Part shown: piece after piece, positions 10,900 through 20,978 of the stretch
How the letters are laid out: every line of letters starts with the position of its first letter
Position numbering within the stretch: the stretch's first letter is position 1
Assembly (NCBI RefSeq): GCF_030253575.1
Contig: NC_080562.1
Span: forward strand, 25,199,352-25,263,351
DNA from: Rhododendron vialii
Taxonomy: Eukaryota > Streptophyta > Magnoliopsida > Ericales > Ericaceae
Reading direction: 5' to 3'
DNA: 64,000 bases
Notes under the pieces: generated by a model
Seen by the model: the letters and a program-made list of their open reading frames with translations, nothing else
What the model was told of the DNA's origin: nothing
The model's database searches: none
Translations under genes and position numbers: made by a program

Positions 10900-11566
10900 G
10901 TCGAAATGGTGTCAACTCTCCTCCCCATCACCGACGATTTAAACTGCTCTCATAGGAGTACATCCTACAGAGAGGAACATGCATGCTATAAACCAAATCA
11001 TTCTAGGTTAAATTATTTGACATTTGATGTAATCTCAACGAATTAAAATTATATGTTTATTTATATCCGATTGAGTTGATATTTTACAAAGATATTCATT
11101 CTCCAAGATGTATTAAATCAAGAATTTAGATATTCATCGATGTGAGCCTAAAATGGAGCCCTCATGCAGAGCGTGAGAATGGAGGAACATGACAGATGGG
11201 GCGGGCTACAGGGGAGAGCTGAACCCAAATGAAAGTAGCGTGTTTAGGTCAGAAATTGGAGAGATAAATCTCCAATCTCCAAAAAGCTGGGTACCAATGA
11301 TAAGTGTTAGGGATACTGTGTAGACGGTATGTAGAGTCCACTAATGGTCCCAAACAAATGATTCGAACCGTTTATTTTTAAATAAAAAATATTAAGAATT
11401 GGATTAAACAGTTACAAATATTCAACAGAAATGCTTATCAAAAAGAAAATTAATCAACAGAACTAAAGACTTGGATTAAACAGTTATTCAATAGAACTGA
11501 CTTATTACTACTCCACTCGAAAACATATTTCAGAATTAATGAACAGATCGAATCTTTTGTCTGACC
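10900..11566. other. intergenic DNA, no feature recognised
   Basis: AT-rich sequence upstream of the XTH promoter, with no supported coding region. A small direct repeat (CTTGGATTAAACAGTTA-like) occurs near 11400-11490. Confidence 0.5.
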
Positions 11567-11574
11567 ATCTATAC

Positions 11575-12322
11575 TAGGGCTGCTCAAAAAATCCGGTGAA
11601 CCATGAAACCGGTCCAGACCGAACCGATCTGTACCTTTTGGATTTTGTCCGTAGATTAATGGTCCGGACACGGACTGAAAAATTAGAAAACCGTGACTCG
11701 CGGTTCGATCCATGGATTTTCATTACGAAACCGTGAATTAACCGAACCAGACCGTGAGATATTTATTTTATATAAATAATATATATGTGTGTATTTATAT
11801 AATAAATTGTTAGTAATGTTAAACACTTTTTTCCACCAATTTTAGTATTTTATCTTAATAATGGGATATAGTGTAGATGAACATAAAATATAATGAGTAA
11901 ATCGTAGTTTTTTCGTATAAATTATGGGTAACCCTAGTTGAGTTTCAGTAGTTCATTTTTTTTCCCGGTTCTTTTATGTTATGTAATGTACTATAATGAT
12001 ACAATCCTACTAGTGTTTTAGATTATTTTGAATTTGATTTCTAAAGTAAGCCTTTGGTAGTTTATGTAACAAATACTTTCTGGTGGTGTTAAACTTAATT
12101 CTAAATATAACCTTCTTCCCTTTTATTGTGTGATATATGCTTGAGCTTTATTTTTGCTAAAATCCGTGAACAAAACCGTAACCGATCCGCGAGTCACGGA
12201 TCGGATTGGAACCGGACCGTAGGACTTTTGATCCGGATACGGATTTCATTTTGTAAAAACCGTAACTAGCGGTTCGGTCCTAAAAATCCGAACCGAACCG
12301 AACCGGACCGCGAGCAGCCCTA
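11575..12322. mobile_element. non-autonomous hAT element (MITE), 748 bp
   Basis: Terminal inverted repeats TAGGGCTGCTC / GAGCAGCCCTA are flanked by an 8-bp target duplication with one mismatch (ATCTATAC at 11567-11574, GTCTATAC at 12323-12330). Subterminal zones are packed with short CCGAACCG / CGGTTCGG motifs in both orientations, as expected for hAT transposase-binding regions. No transposase is encoded. Confidence 0.85.
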
Positions 12323-12330
12323 GTCTATAC

Positions 12331-13150
12331 AGTACACTTATCGTCGGTACAAATAGTCTCTCTATAAAATTTTAAGCTTGAGGTGCGGCTTCAGTTCATC
12401 ATGAGGTCTAGCTGTCTTCCCTGAGAGGAGGAGACTATTGTATTACTAGTAATAATAATAATTAATATATTATACTTATCACCCAAGTGGAAACAGCTCA
12501 AAGAAGAAGGACAGCGTTTAATTGTGCAAATCAACGATTCACCGATCAAAAAACGAGGACAGCTCGATTTGACTCTCAATTGGTTAAATTATAGTAAGGG
12601 GTGCTTATATAGGCATCACCTGGCACACAATTCAATTTCGGGATTTAAATTAAAACCTAAGTGAATCCTAGGTAGCTTCCCTTTCCATTATGGCATCGAT
12701 GCCAATATTATTAACGTTTGTTTAGTTTACAAGTGGTATAAAATAATGGAAGTGCTCTTTTACATGTACTTGAATCTCCGCATTGTATATTGGCAAAAAA
12801 AGTCTACCAACTACCGTTATGTTTCATCGGTTCTTCTACCGCAATGCTTAATCTTATCGTCCATTCAAAACACTTTTGGACGGTGAGATTGAAAACGGTG
12901 AAGGTAGACTTTTTAATACATTCAGGGTGTATGATGGGCACTATTTGAATTGTTTTTGAATTTATAATACTCAAATATAAATTCATATTAATTATCAAAC
13001 TTGTACACCAACTCATAACAAAGATTGGATCCATATTGGTTTAATTTGACAAATTTTGGGCTCAAATTTTGGCCCGAATTATGTGAACATGTTATGATTT
13101 CATTGGCGATCCAATTATCAATTTCTATACACGTTTATTGTGTGGTGGAA
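12331..13150. other. intergenic DNA, no gene recognised
   Basis: AT-rich sequence with no supported gene. A short interrupted palindrome (ATCTTATCGTCC / GGACGGTGAGAT) occurs near 12851-12890. Confidence 0.5.
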
Positions 13151-13157
13151 ATAAATC

Positions 13158-13400
13158 AAGTAGAGGTAGCTCAGTTGGTCAGGACTTTTGCATCTCATTA
13201 GAAAATCAGAGATTCTAATCTTCTCACCCGCGTTCTTCCCTTAGAGGGGTTTTTAATTTCTTTCCTATAATGTGCACATTTCTTACATCGATTGAGTTAT
13301 TGGGCTTGATTATTCCGTGAAATACTCTCACATTTGATGCAATGTCTTGGGTTTGTTCTTTGTAAATCATTTATGTTCTTTGTAAATCATTTATGATGTA
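13158..13400 (+). mobile_element. probable tRNA-derived SINE
   Basis: TAGCTCAGTTGGTC at 13168-13181 matches an internal Pol III A box. A degraded B-box-like GATTCTAATC follows about 30 bp later (13211-13220). The A box is tRNA-like, but the stretch does not fold as a tRNA and continues into unique DNA, so a SINE head is the better reading. The 3' end is uncertain; a short duplicated TTCTTTGTAAATCATTTATG at 13357-13396 may be tail or flank. Confidence 0.45.
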
Positions 13401-13588
13401 AATGGTCCTATTGATTGACAAACAAAAAAACCTGTGTTGTAAATATGGCACTCTCTCATGATTTACAATTGAAATTAGCAATTGATTACCACACTCCACA
13501 TTTTATCAAATGCACTTCTTTATTCTTTCCTGTACTCATTCAAAAATAAAAAATAAAAAACACATAAAACATTTCGATAGAAATTTTT

Positions 13589-14254
13589 TTATTGTGACTT
13601 ACATTTTGATAGAAATTTTTTCTCAATGTGCCACACACATAAAACATGAGCAGTTCCTAGGAAAACAAATTGAATAGCATTCATTAGTTCTAATCCTCTA
13701 TCTGATAGAATCACCAAAGATTGTTGGTCATGACCCAAATTTTTTTTGAATCTTACCAATGCCCACACATAGTCTTCTTCTGTCACATTCTATGTCGAAA
13801 GAAAAATCCCCTTTACCCAATTCGTCAAATAATGCTTGAACCATTATACGACCCGCTAAAACTTCTTTTGTGATGGCATTTTTTTTGCATATGCACTATC
13901 CTTGCTATTGCTTTTCAACTTGGATCACTCAGCCGCAATGAAGAAATAACTTTTCGAGGTGATATACCGGCTAAGGTTATTTTTCTTATGTTTAATATCT
14001 CTTCTTGTGAAAAACGACGGCAATAGGGATATCACTTGATAGTTCATGATTATGAGATGCATTTTTAATCTCCACTTTCCAACTCTCACCAACTTTATTT
14101 TTTCCCTATACGGTGAGATGCCAATATTTTTTTCCCTTTCATCCAATGAAACACTAGTGCCACGATATTTCTCACCTGTATAACAACCAATAATAACATA
14201 ACGACCCGCTTTCGATCTCTGAATTATTGTAACATAGCCTTCCATTAATCTCAC
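13589..14254 (-). pseudogene. MULE / FAR1-type transposase remnant
   Basis: Two minus-strand fragments are in the right order. The upstream one (14254-13925) contains GYVTIIQRSKAGRYVIIGC, then GKYRG and VGKWRLKMH, resembling the FAR1-like zinc-binding N-terminal region of Mutator-like transposases. The downstream one (13786-13589) contains VILSDRGLELMNAI and HVLCVWHIEK, the second Asp block and the C-x2-H block of the MULE transposase core. The frame is broken between them and the remainder is missing, so it is a fossil. No long terminal repeats were found. Confidence 0.75.
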
Positions 14255-14259
14255 CTTGA

Positions 14260-15314
14260 GGACCTATCAAGGAGCTCTTCTTGAATTGAAAATTTCTCGA
14301 TTATCAACGATTTTAGCCCATTAGACTTGACATTATCCACTTTGGTCACTTCATTTTCTATGTCACCACCTGTTAAGTATGAAACCACAAAGTGGTTATT
14401 CAATTTTTACAAATGAGGGGTCCTGATAGTAGGTACTATAAAAAATTGACCGAGTCAAACTATAGTCCAAAAAAAAACCAAGTCAGTAGGTGGGGACCAA
14501 AATAGTCGTATAAATGAGGTGCAACAACCCATATTGTTACCAGAAAGTAGAAGAACCCGGCCAGAATCAGTTCTAAATACGAAACTTGGGAAAACATCAT
14601 AAGTAAAATTCCTCTATTACCGCATAAGTCAAAAAAGAATAACTTTAAAAAACGGGAAGAAAAAGAAAAAAGAAAAAAGAAAAAAAAGCCCTAGATCTAG
14701 AACTCAAGCATAAATGAAGGGGTATTACAAAAATCATTTGTAGAGTTGAATGATTTCTACAGCTATGATAATTCTTCAATGTTGCTTGTGACTGTGAGAT
14801 TTATTATATCATTCAGCTGAGAGTGATCTTCATATGTAAATTCCATGATTGGTGGCAAGTCACATATCGAGGTCTTCACCATCAGCATCCATTGTTGAAC
14901 TTGTAAATAAGAAAGTGACTTAGAAAGAGAATAGACAAATAAATTGGAAGGGCATGAAGGAAAATGGTGAGATGAATTGGAACTAACTGGTAGAATAAGG
15001 AAGAAAGGACACTCTCTCTCTCTCTCTCTCTCTTGGAAAAAGAATCATTTGGAAGTGAGCTGGGATTTTACTTTGAAGTTTTGAACATTGGAGAGAAGAG
15101 GGCAACTCAGTCATTTTGAAAGCAAAAAAAAATGACATCATAAAGTACAAAGATGTTTTAGTAAGTTCACAACTTCACATAATAGAGATAAAAAAGAAAA
15201 TGCTGCCAACCAAAAAAAAAGAGTGTCAAAATCACTCTTTCCTTTTTTTTTATTTTGGAGTAGCATTGGCCAGTTGGGTTCTATGAAACAGCACTAAAAT
15301 TAATTAAAGATGGG
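14260..15314. other. upstream region of the PGP phosphatase gene
   Basis: AT-rich DNA with a (TC)n run at 15011-15033 and several A runs. No TATA box was clear before the start at 15315. No other gene is supported. Confidence 0.5.
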
Positions 15315-18300
15315 ATGAGGCTTGAAACTATGCACTCCACCTCGGCTGCCCCATGCCCATGGCAAGTATGCTATTACCCCATCCCTAACCGCTACCAATT
15401 CCATCGACAACCTCTTCATCTCTCTACCAAACCAACTACCCCCATTTCTTCACCTCTAAATTGCCAGACCCACTTTAGAAATAACCCTTTCCTCACTCTC
15501 CCCTCTACAAACAGTTGCATTAGTGATCAACACAGAAAGAATCCAGATGACAAGCGTGAATTTTCGCAAGAGTTTTGTTCTTCGATCGATGAAAACGGTG
15601 AAATAAACAAAACCCAGAGAAGGAAGAGTCCAGAAGGTAAAGAGGAAGCGGAGAGAGAAGCCAAGGGCAGGTCGAGCCTTTCGACAAACATGTGGTGGGC
15701 AGACTTCAAAGGAGCGTTGGGGCAGAGGATTAACCTGGAAGGCGTCGTTAGTTCGGTGTCGGTGCTGGCGAGGGACCGGCACCTGGCGCTGCCGCACGTG
15801 TCGGTACCGGATATAAGGTACATTGATTGGGATGAGCTGAGGAGCAAGGGTTTTCGAGCTGTCGTGTTTGACAAGGACAACACTATTACTGTTCCTTACT
15901 CTTTGAGGTTGTGGGGGCCTCTTGGATCCTCTATTGAACGATGTAAATCGGTTTTCGGTGACGATATCGCCGTGTTCAGCAATTCTGCTGGTAATTCTGT
16001 TCTTACCCATTTGCAGTTCTTTTTTGTTTTTGTTGTTGAGGATGGGTGGGTTGGTTTTGTGAAGCCTGATTCGGTATTAGTTTGTCACTTTGCTAACTAT
16101 GTCGGGTTCGACGTGATTGCTGCCGTGGCACGCCGAATTATCCAGTTGGGGAACCATGTGAAAATCTCTTTATTGCGTTTTTCTCAAGGCATTCTTTGGA
16201 ATTCTTTTTGTTGTTCTTGTTGTTGTGGTTTTTGGTTGTGTTCGGTTTATGAAGCCTGATTTAGAATGAGTTTTCAATTTGTTGCATATATTGGTATTGA
16301 CGTGACAGGTGTCATGACGTAAATTAGTAGGGAAACCACGCGAAAATATCTTTTATCGTGTTTTTCTCTTGGCACTCTTTGCTTTATTTATTCTTCATGC
16401 GATTGTGTTTGTTGGCTTGGGTGATTCCACAAAGTGTTGTGATCTTGTGGATTCATACTGAGTATTTTCTGATGTCATTGGTTAGGGTTATATGAGTTTG
16501 ATCCTGATGGGAGGAAAGCTAGAGCTGTTGAGTATGCTATTGGCATTAAAGTAATAAGGCATGGTGAGTATTTTTGCTTCTATAATTCTGATGGAAAGGC
16601 TGATGCATTCCTGTATTGTCTATTCAACATTGTTCATTATGTTTTTTGTGGCTGATTGGATGAACCAATTAAGATTCAATTTTAGCATGCATTTGAACTA
16701 TATATACTATCTTCTTCTTTTTTCGCGTTGTACTTTAGTGCTGGAATGATTTTTTATATCGCGTATTTGACTCTAGGGGTAAAGAAGCCTGGTGGAACAG
16801 CTGAAGAGATCGAAAAACACTTTGGCTGTGAATCATCACGACTCATCATGGTAGGACAAGAACTTGTGAAAATGGTAAAATGATTTGTTAGGTTTCTTAG
16901 TTCGGTAGTTATGCATCTGGCAGGTTGGTGATCGTCCCTTCACGGATGTTGTTTACGGGAACAGAAATGGGTTTTTGACTATTTTGACTGAACCATTGAG
17001 TCTTGCGGAGGAGCCTTTCATCGTTAAGCAGGTTGGTATTGCCTTGAGATTATTCCTTTTGATTCAGCGCAGGTACTTTCTTAGTAGAGAGTTTTAATAA
17101 TCGTATTTGAGGAATAAAATTTGCATAAACTAGAGGTTAGCATATACAAAACTCGAAATTTGACAAATGAACGAGTACCTATCACCCACATCCACAGAGA
17201 GAGAGGGAGAGAGATCGAAAGAGGGACAGAGTCATACTTATCGCCCCCCATCCCCACGTAGGCAAATAGCAAACCTCTCGTGATACGTCTCTACAAGCCT
17301 TCCTAATAAGTTTCTCTGTCATTCTTGGATATCCATACCATAAATGATCTTTCTCTTTAGCATAGCTCCAAAATTGCTTATCCATTAAAACTTGATTAAG
17401 CACTCCCTTCAATATAAACCGTCATCAATGGTTGCACACAGCACATCCCAACTGACCTGGTGATACTTGAGTTCTTTCCCCATCCCTCCTAGGGAAGATC
17501 CCTTGGCAATGTCTCAAAGTTTTTTTTAGAAGGGATGTTAACGAGAACAGAAATGGGTTTTCCACTATTTTGGCTGAACCATTGAACCTTGCAGAGGAGT
17601 CTTTCATCCTTAAACAGATTGGTTTTGCCTTGAGATTATACCCTTAGATGCAACATATGTACTTTTTTACTAGAGAATTTAGTAATCATATCTAAGCAAT
17701 ATGTTTCTGCATAAACTTGAGGCGAAGATTGTTGAAACTCAAAAATTGAGTATATATCAGAGTCGTACCCACATCCCCACCGAGGCACAAAATGAATCTC
17801 GCATAATACCTCTCTATAAGGCCCGTTAAGGTTCTCTAACCTCGTTGGAGGTCCATCTAACAAAATGATCTTCCTCTTTAGCAACACTCCAAAACCACTT
17901 ACCCCGTGGAACTTGATTGATTACGAGAAGCCCTTCCAAAAACTTGCTAAGTAGCGCACTCCCTTCAGTGTTCTCATGATCTTGCTTGCTTGTGTTCATG
18001 AACCAGGCATTTTGGGTAGCAAGACAATTTTGAACCAAGAAACCATTCCAAAACTAGAAAGTTTCCATTTTCCCAAAAATTGTCAAAGCAATGACATTTT
18101 CCCTCTATCTTCTGCCCTCAAAGGATCAGTCCTGAATGGGTTTACACAATGTCTCGCAACTGAACAGGTTATTTTCCCCACGCTTCCCTCGGGAAATTCC
18201 TTGTCAATGTCTCAAACAAATTTTGTTTTCAATTGAATCAGGCATGGTGAAGAGAGACATCAGCAGATTGCTCAAGTACTTTTTATCAGATTAACTTTAC

Positions 18301-20030
18301 CTCCCTTAGAGTGGCATTGTCCTTTCCATCCCACAAATGTCTTCTCAATTCTTTCGACACCACAACCCAAAGATTTATGGAACATGGGCTTAAGTGATGG
18401 TCCTATAGGAAAGGCAAAATAGTTTGAAGGTCGGTACATCTACATCGAGTTGTAGATGTGATCTGATAGTAATTGTCCTGTTCCAGTAATATATGCCACC
18501 TTAAACTCATTGGGTAGCCAGCTGGCAGCACTTACTATTGGGATAATTTCGCTATTTTCTATCCCATATGTTCTGTGTTTGCCTTCGGCCCATATCAAGA
18601 CACACTACAAGAGCCTCAACTGCTTTTGTTTTTCCTCAAAGAACATGGTGGTATTATCAAGAAAGAGAAGGTGACATACATCCAGTACTAACCTCCCTCT
18701 GGCACTCTCCTCAAACACTTGTCATTTCCTCTGGGACTGCATGTTTCATCATTATGCTCAGTTGTGCCATGAACATAGTAGAGAGAATAGAAGGATGGTG
18801 CATCACGATGAACAACCATGAAATAATTGTGGAGATAAACCATCTAATCTACTTCAGCCATTTCAAACCCATTTGCTCAAAAGTCGCATCTTAGTAGGGA
18901 ACTGTTGAAAGTAAGTCTATCCCATAAAGTATTCCGACTCTCTGAGATTCAGAGATCACAGTGCAGACTACCTTCCTTACGTGAAGGGCTGAAAGCCTGA
19001 AACATAGATTGAGCCTCCCTCTGGCAGTTCAAAGTTTAAACAAGAAAGATTAAGATTTCTTTGTAAAGTAGTAGCCAAGAAGGGCCAAAGAAATGGGAAA
19101 GGAGTAAAAGTCTGTGGGATTTCTCTAGCGTTCGTATAATCTTACTTCAACTAATGAAAACGAATCTAACAAACAGGGTTGGACCTTGCACACGCATTTT
19201 CTACTACTCCCTCTGTACCGTTTTGTTTGTCCGGTAATTTATTTTGGGATGTCCCGAAGTGTTTGTCTTGTTTCAAAAGTCAAAGAAGCAAGTGTACAAA
19301 ATGATTAAAAATAGTTTTTAAAGGTGGAGAGTAAGGGGTAATTTTGAACATCTCATCAAACTTTTAAGGAGACATGCATTAGTTACATGGCCCCTTAAGA
19401 AGTTGAGTTCCCAGTGTGGGATGGAGGGAGTAGTAATTGGAGTTAGTAAGTTTGGTCATCTTATGTGAGAAATGTATATAGTCAATCATTTCTAATTATG
19501 TGTTACTGGAATCGATGTAAGTAGCTGAACGTGCAAGGAAGTACCATGTTAACCGTAGTCATGACCATGCTACATGATAGCTAAAGCGCCACCAGGTTCT
19601 ATTAAATTTGGAAGGGGTCTTTCGAGAACTTGGATGTTAATATGCTGCATACATTTTGAACTTTTGGACTTTGAAGATTAAAATGCAGACATTTGCCTGA
19701 AATGCAACCATATCTACCTGAATCTAGCTTATTAATATCTCTTACAGCTTTGTTGGATAATATAGATATGGCAACTTTATCAATTGTTAGGAAATTAGAT
19801 CTTAAGAAAGAAATGTTGGGGCAAAATGCAAAAGTACTTGAGATATTTTATTTGGATTTGAAGTGTGTAACATTTTGTCTAAGAAGTCTGACTGAGAAAC
19901 TACATGTTTGCAGATTAGGAAACTTGAAGTTGCTCTTGTGAACCGGTGGTCTAAGAGAGGGTTGAAGCCTACAAGTCATGGGCTACTCCCAGATGCTGGC
20001 TGCTGTGTGAAAGATCCGCCACCTTTGTAA
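15315..20030 (+). CDS. PGPP1: phosphatidylglycerophosphate phosphatase 1-like (HAD family, Gep4/PGPP1 type)
   Basis: Five exons: 15315-15990, 16486-16563, 16777-16850, 16924-17031 and 19914-20030, all GT-AG, joining to about 350 residues. The enzyme removes phosphate from phosphatidylglycerophosphate to make phosphatidylglycerol, needed in plastid membranes and for cardiolipin. The first 120 or so residues are Ser/Thr/Pro-rich and then charged, fitting an organelle transit region. HAD motif I is VFDKDNTIT (D-x-D-x-T) at about 191, motif II is FSNSAG at the end of exon 1, the motif III lysine is probably in GVKKPGG, and motif IV is VGDRPFTDV at the start of exon 4. The last exon ends in a basic stretch. 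All catalytic residues look intact. Met-6 could be the real start. Intron 4 (2.9 kb) is unusual; see the pseudo-exon entry. Confidence 0.9.
17180..17530 (-). mobile_element. LINE reverse-transcriptase fragment, first copy
   Basis: The minus-strand reading includes NQVLMDKQFW and AKEKDHLWYG, resembling the region C-terminal to the reverse transcriptase core in plant LINEs (N-x-ALL-x-K-W-x-W-R-F-A-x-E). It corresponds to part of the second copy at 17826-18900 and stops abruptly near 17530, where the duplicated exon 4 begins. Confidence 0.65.
17533..17624 (+). pseudogene. decayed duplicate of PGP phosphatase exon 4
   Basis: Within intron 4 the sequence from 17533 repeats most of exon 4 (original 16944-17031): it reads DV, then NRNGF, TIL, EPL, LAEE and KQ in the same order. 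The first bases of the exon and its acceptor are missing. The donor has changed from AG|GTTGGT to AG|ATTGGT, so it cannot be spliced as exon 4. Similarity continues downstream into intron sequence and a LINE fragment, showing that exon and intron were duplicated together. Confidence 0.85.
17826..18900 (-). mobile_element. LINE reverse-transcriptase remnant, second copy
   Basis: On the minus strand, in order: MFFEEKQKQLRLL, then YFAFPIGPSLK, VERIEKTFVGWKGQ, SKGGKVNLIKST, and finally NQVPRGKWFW and AKEEDHF. This is the thumb-side part of a plant L1-type reverse transcriptase (LGLPLG block, then GW-x-x-K-x-LS-x-GGR-x-x-LI). Stops and frame changes make it dead. It sits antisense inside intron 4 of the PGP phosphatase gene and accounts for much of that intron's length. 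Confidence 0.7.
19205..19432. mobile_element. Stowaway-like MITE in PGP phosphatase intron 4
   Basis: Starts TACTCCCTCTGTACCG and ends GGGATGGAGGGAGTA, the inverted Stowaway terminus with TA target site. AT-rich and non-coding. Confidence 0.75.
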
Positions 20031-20978
20031 GAAATGTTGGGTAGTGAAAACTTATGCGTTTTGTAGCTATTGACAATCTTTTTTTATGTACCACCGTTAT
20101 ATTGTCTATGGGACTCCATGAAAGTCATTTTCGTTGAGTGCTTAATCAACATTGGCCAACCACAGTTGGAATTTTTGAAAGAAAGGTAGCGAATGGAAAA
20201 TCCTAGCTAAGAATGTCAACTATTCATCCTTTATTGGTCGATAACTCTTGCATTTTATAGGATGAAGTTCAATGATCATTTGCAAATAGTAGTCGTGCCG
20301 TGATGACTTTTATGAATAGAAGGCTAATTGGTGTGCGGACATAATTAATGTCTCAGCATTGAGTAAATGGTTTCCTGTGCTGTATATATCTCTTTGTTGT
20401 CTTATTAGAGTTCCGCTGCCTTCCCTTTTTTCGGTACTTCCATGTAGTGATATCGGCCATGATATCATGGGGAGGAAGTTTTTGACGAGGCAATACTCTG
20501 AAATCTTCACTACCTTATGAAGAGTGAATGGTCACTAGAGTACAGTAAAAAAGGACAACTCAATTGTCACGGGTGAGGATAGTTTGTGAGAATTACTTTA
20601 TGCCGTCTCTGTGCATTGCCATTCAAACCCTTGTTTTCTGTCATTCTTTGTAATGATTGCTGATTACATTAACAATCGTAGCCTGAGTTGCTTGAATCGT
20701 TCATAAGGTTTTAAATGTCGGCCGATATTTATGCATCGAATTTTGGACATTTGATACAGTGGTATGATATTTGCTAATATGATTTGTGTCCACCGTAACT
20801 GACAGTTCCTTGACAAAGTATATTTGAACACTGATCGTTAGCATAGCAGAGAGTTTTCATGCCGTAGCAGTTTAGAAATTCATTTCTACCACATAATTGC
20901 ATGTAAAAGAGAACCAACTGATATTCTCTGTAGGAGAGACAGAATTACCCCAAATTACACGACCTCCTGTGGCTAGCT
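20031..20978. other. 3' region between convergent genes
   Basis: Holds the 3' untranslated regions of the PGP phosphatase (plus) and the P450 (minus), which converge here. No further gene is supported. A short GTCGGCCGATATTTATGCATCG motif near 20717-20738 resembles a repeat at 45640-45665. Confidence 0.5.

Noticed and set aside
13161..13235. Possible tRNA gene
   Set aside because: The A box is good but the B box is degraded and no cloverleaf with paired acceptor stem is seen; a SINE head fits better.
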